Assembly (NCBI GenBank): GCA_021202575.1
Contig: JAJQCU010000267.1
Coordinates: 1-7,592 of the forward strand
DNA length: 7,592 bases
Source of the DNA: Lachnospiraceae bacterium
GTDB lineage: Bacteria; Bacillota; Clostridia; Lachnospirales; Lachnospiraceae
Direction: 5' to 3'
Below, in pieces: positions 6,100 through 7,592 of the stretch (within the stretch, counting starts at the first letter, position 1; each line of letters starts with the position of its first letter). Made by a program: the position numbers and the translations under genes. The notes beneath the pieces were generated by a model, which was given only the letters and a program-made list of their open reading frames with translations, was not told the origin of the DNA and ran no database searches.

Positions 6100-7218
6100 A
6101 TGATAGTAGAACTGGAACAGGCCAGACAGAAGCTGCAGACCTATGCGGAGCCGCTGAAGGAAGTGCGGGATTCCCTTGGCCTTGCGGACAAACAAAAGCG
6201 CATTGAGGAGCTGGAAATGGAAATGGCGGCACCCAACTTCTGGGACAATCCGGATTCCTCCAATAAGCGTATGAAGGAATTAAAAAATCTGAAGGATACG
6301 GTCAGCCTGGTGAATGGCCTGCAGACACAGATGGAGGACATTGACACTCTGATCGAGATGGGAAATGAGGAGCAGGACGAGAGTCTGGTGCCGGAGATCA
6401 CGGCGGAGATGGAGGATTTCATCAGCCGGCTGGAGGACCTCCGTATCAGCACCCTTCTGTCCGGGGAATATGATAAAAATAACGCCATCCTCAAGCTGAA
6501 CGCGGGCGCGGGAGGCACGGAGAGCTGCGACTGGGCGGGCATGCTTTACCGCATGTATACCCGCTGGGCGGAGCGCAGGGGCTTTGAGATTCAGGTGCTG
6601 GATTATCTGGATGGGGACGAGGCGGGCATCAAGTCGGTGACCTGGCAGGTCAACGGGGAGAACGCCTACGGGTATCTGAAGTCGGAAAAGGGCGTCCACC
6701 GGCTGGTCCGTATTTCCCCCTTTAACGCACAGGGAAAGCGCCAGACCTCTTTTGTGTCCCTGGATGTGATGCCTGAGTTAAATGACGATATAGAGATAGA
6801 CATCAATCCGGAGGATCTGAAGGTGGACACCTACCGCAGCAGCGGCGCCGGCGGCCAGCATATCAATAAAACATCCTCCGCGGTTCGCATCACCCATATC
6901 CCTACAGGGATTGTGGTAGCCTGCCAGGAGGAGCGGAGCCAGTTCCAGAATAAGGACAAGGCGATGCAGATGCTCAAATCCAAGCTGTATATGCTGCAGA
7001 AGGAGACCAACGCGGAGAAGCTTTCGGACATCCGCGGCGAGGTCAAGGAGATCGGCTGGGGCAGCCAGATCCGCTCCTACGTACTGCAGCCGTACACCAT
7101 GGTCAAGGATCACCGCACCAACATGGAGACCGGCAATGTGGACGCCGTGCTGGACGGAGAAATTGATCCTTTTATTAACGCTTATCTGAAGCAGCAGAGC
7201 CTGGGGTCGGGGTCATGA
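6100..7218 (+). CDS. prfB: Peptide chain release factor 2 (RF2), encoded in one frame
   Basis: RF2 recognises UGA and UAA stop codons on the ribosome and triggers release of the finished protein. The 372-residue protein has the N-terminal helical domain (residues 1 to about 120), the SPF tripeptide Ser206-Pro207-Phe208 that reads the stop codon and marks RF2 rather than RF1, and the catalytic GGQ at 251-253 within SSGAGGQHINKT; Gln253 is the residue usually methylated by PrmC. DIRGEVKEIGWGSQIRSYV (310-328) and VKDHRTNMETGNV (335-347) are typical of the family. Many prfB genes need a +1 frameshift at CUU-UGA near codon 25; here the equivalent position is CTT GGC (6175-6180), so the whole protein is read in one frame. 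The gene follows secA, a frequent order in Firmicutes. Its TGA overlaps the stop of the convergent gene. Confidence 0.97.
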   Translation: MIVELEQARQKLQTYAEPLKEVRDSLGLADKQKRIEELEMEMAAPNFWDNPDSSNKRMKELKNLKDTVSLVNGLQTQMEDIDTLIEMGNEEQDESLVPEITAEMEDFISRLEDLRISTLLSGEYDKNNAILKLNAGAGGTESCDWAGMLYRMYTRWAERRGFEIQVLDYLDGDEAGIKSVTWQVNGENAYGYLKSEKGVHRLVRISPFNAQGKRQTSFVSLDVMPELNDDIEIDINPEDLKVDTYRSSGAGGQHINKTSSAVRITHIPTGIVVACQEERSQFQNKDKAMQMLKSKLYMLQKETNAEKLSDIRGEVKEIGWGSQIRSYVLQPYTMVKDHRTNMETGNVDAVLDGEIDPFINAYLKQQSLGSGS

Positions 7219-7592
7219 TTTATTCTGTACCAGATCCAGGTAGAACTCCACGTTGGTGCAGCCCACGTAGGGCAGCAGATACAAAAAGCCGATACCCAGG
7301 GTGACAACGGAGAGCAGAGCCCAGGGGATAAAGCTCAGCTGCAGTCCCAGCAGCCGCAGCCTCTTTCCTTTCATGAGCTGAGAGGATCTTTTGTAGGCAT
7401 GGGTGACGGTCAGATCCGGGAAATCCACCAGAATCCGGGTGGTCTGAGAGTAGGTCAGGGAAATCCAGGCGGCATACAGCACGAAGGCGATGGTCAGCAC
7501 GAGGATGAAAAGCACCAGAGCGGCAGCCACAGCAGACGGCAGATTGACGTCAGGCAGATAGTCGATGTCCCCGTACAGATACAGCATCACTT
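7213..7592 (-). CDS. DUF975-like integral membrane protein, C-terminal part (5' end outside window)
   Basis: The frame is open to the window edge at 7592 and ends with TGA (7215-7213), giving about 125 C-terminal residues. A GTG and an ATG at the edge (7590-7585) could be read as starts, but DUF975 proteins are normally about 200 residues or more, so the gene probably continues beyond the window. Visible features are a hydrophobic segment at about residues 18-45, a soluble stretch with ILVDFPDLTVTHAYKRSSQL and the basic MKGKRLR, then a second hydrophobic region at about 80-110 with LSFIPWALLSVVTLGIGFLY and LPYVGCTNVEFYLDL. The 'S..lMkG.k....L.lSFi.W.ll...TlGIg..yl.PY......FY' pattern is that of DUF975 (COG5523), poly-spanning membrane proteins of unknown function common in clostridia. 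No function is assigned. It converges on prfB with a 6-nt overlap. Confidence 0.75.
   Translation of the reverse strand, partial: VMLYLYGDIDYLPDVNLPSAVAAALVLFILVLTIAFVLYAAWISLTYSQTTRILVDFPDLTVTHAYKRSSQLMKGKRLRLLGLQLSFIPWALLSVVTLGIGFLYLLPYVGCTNVEFYLDLVQNKS

Noticed and set aside
7585..7590. GTG or ATG at the right edge as the true start of the DUF975-like gene
   Set aside because: The protein would be about 125 residues, far shorter than the family, and no upstream sequence is available to show an RBS; treated as a partial gene.

Overview
The window looks like chromosomal DNA of a moderately GC-rich, low-copy Firmicute, most likely a gut-type clostridium of the Lachnospiraceae. This is an inference from strong AGGAGG-type ribosome binding sites, the secA-prfB gene pair, the style of the SecA and RF2 proteins, and carbohydrate genes typical of plant-fibre users. 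No RNA genes, CRISPR array, insertion sequence or prophage signature was seen.

Layout. Positions 1-246 (+) are the C-terminal end of a nitroreductase-family flavoprotein. A strong hairpin with an A-tract on one side and a T-tract on the other (246-297) serves as a shared terminator between it and the convergent pectinesterase gene (306-1304, -). A 362-bp divergent intergenic region (1305-1666) separates the pectinesterase from a GH13 alpha-glucosidase-like gene (1667-3208, +). It carries three near-identical ACAGTTCYTKA boxes, one abutting the -35 of a plausible promoter for the GH13 gene, plus a leader with a duplicated Shine-Dalgarno sequence. After a 230-bp gap with a good extended -10 promoter come secA (3439-6006, +) and prfB (6100-7218, +), probably one transcription unit. 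The last gene (7213-7592, -) is the C-terminal part of a DUF975-type membrane protein; its stop codon overlaps that of prfB tail to tail.

How the genes fit together. The left half is a small carbohydrate-use locus: an apparently cytoplasmic pectin methylesterase and an apparently cytoplasmic GH13 glycosidase, divergently transcribed and possibly under one regulator. The right half is housekeeping: the SecA motor of protein export and peptide chain release factor 2. I saw no clear novel system. The points most worth checking are the repeated operator-like boxes, the non-standard active-site motifs of the GH13 enzyme, the absence of the RF2 programmed frameshift, and the overlapping convergent stop codons.
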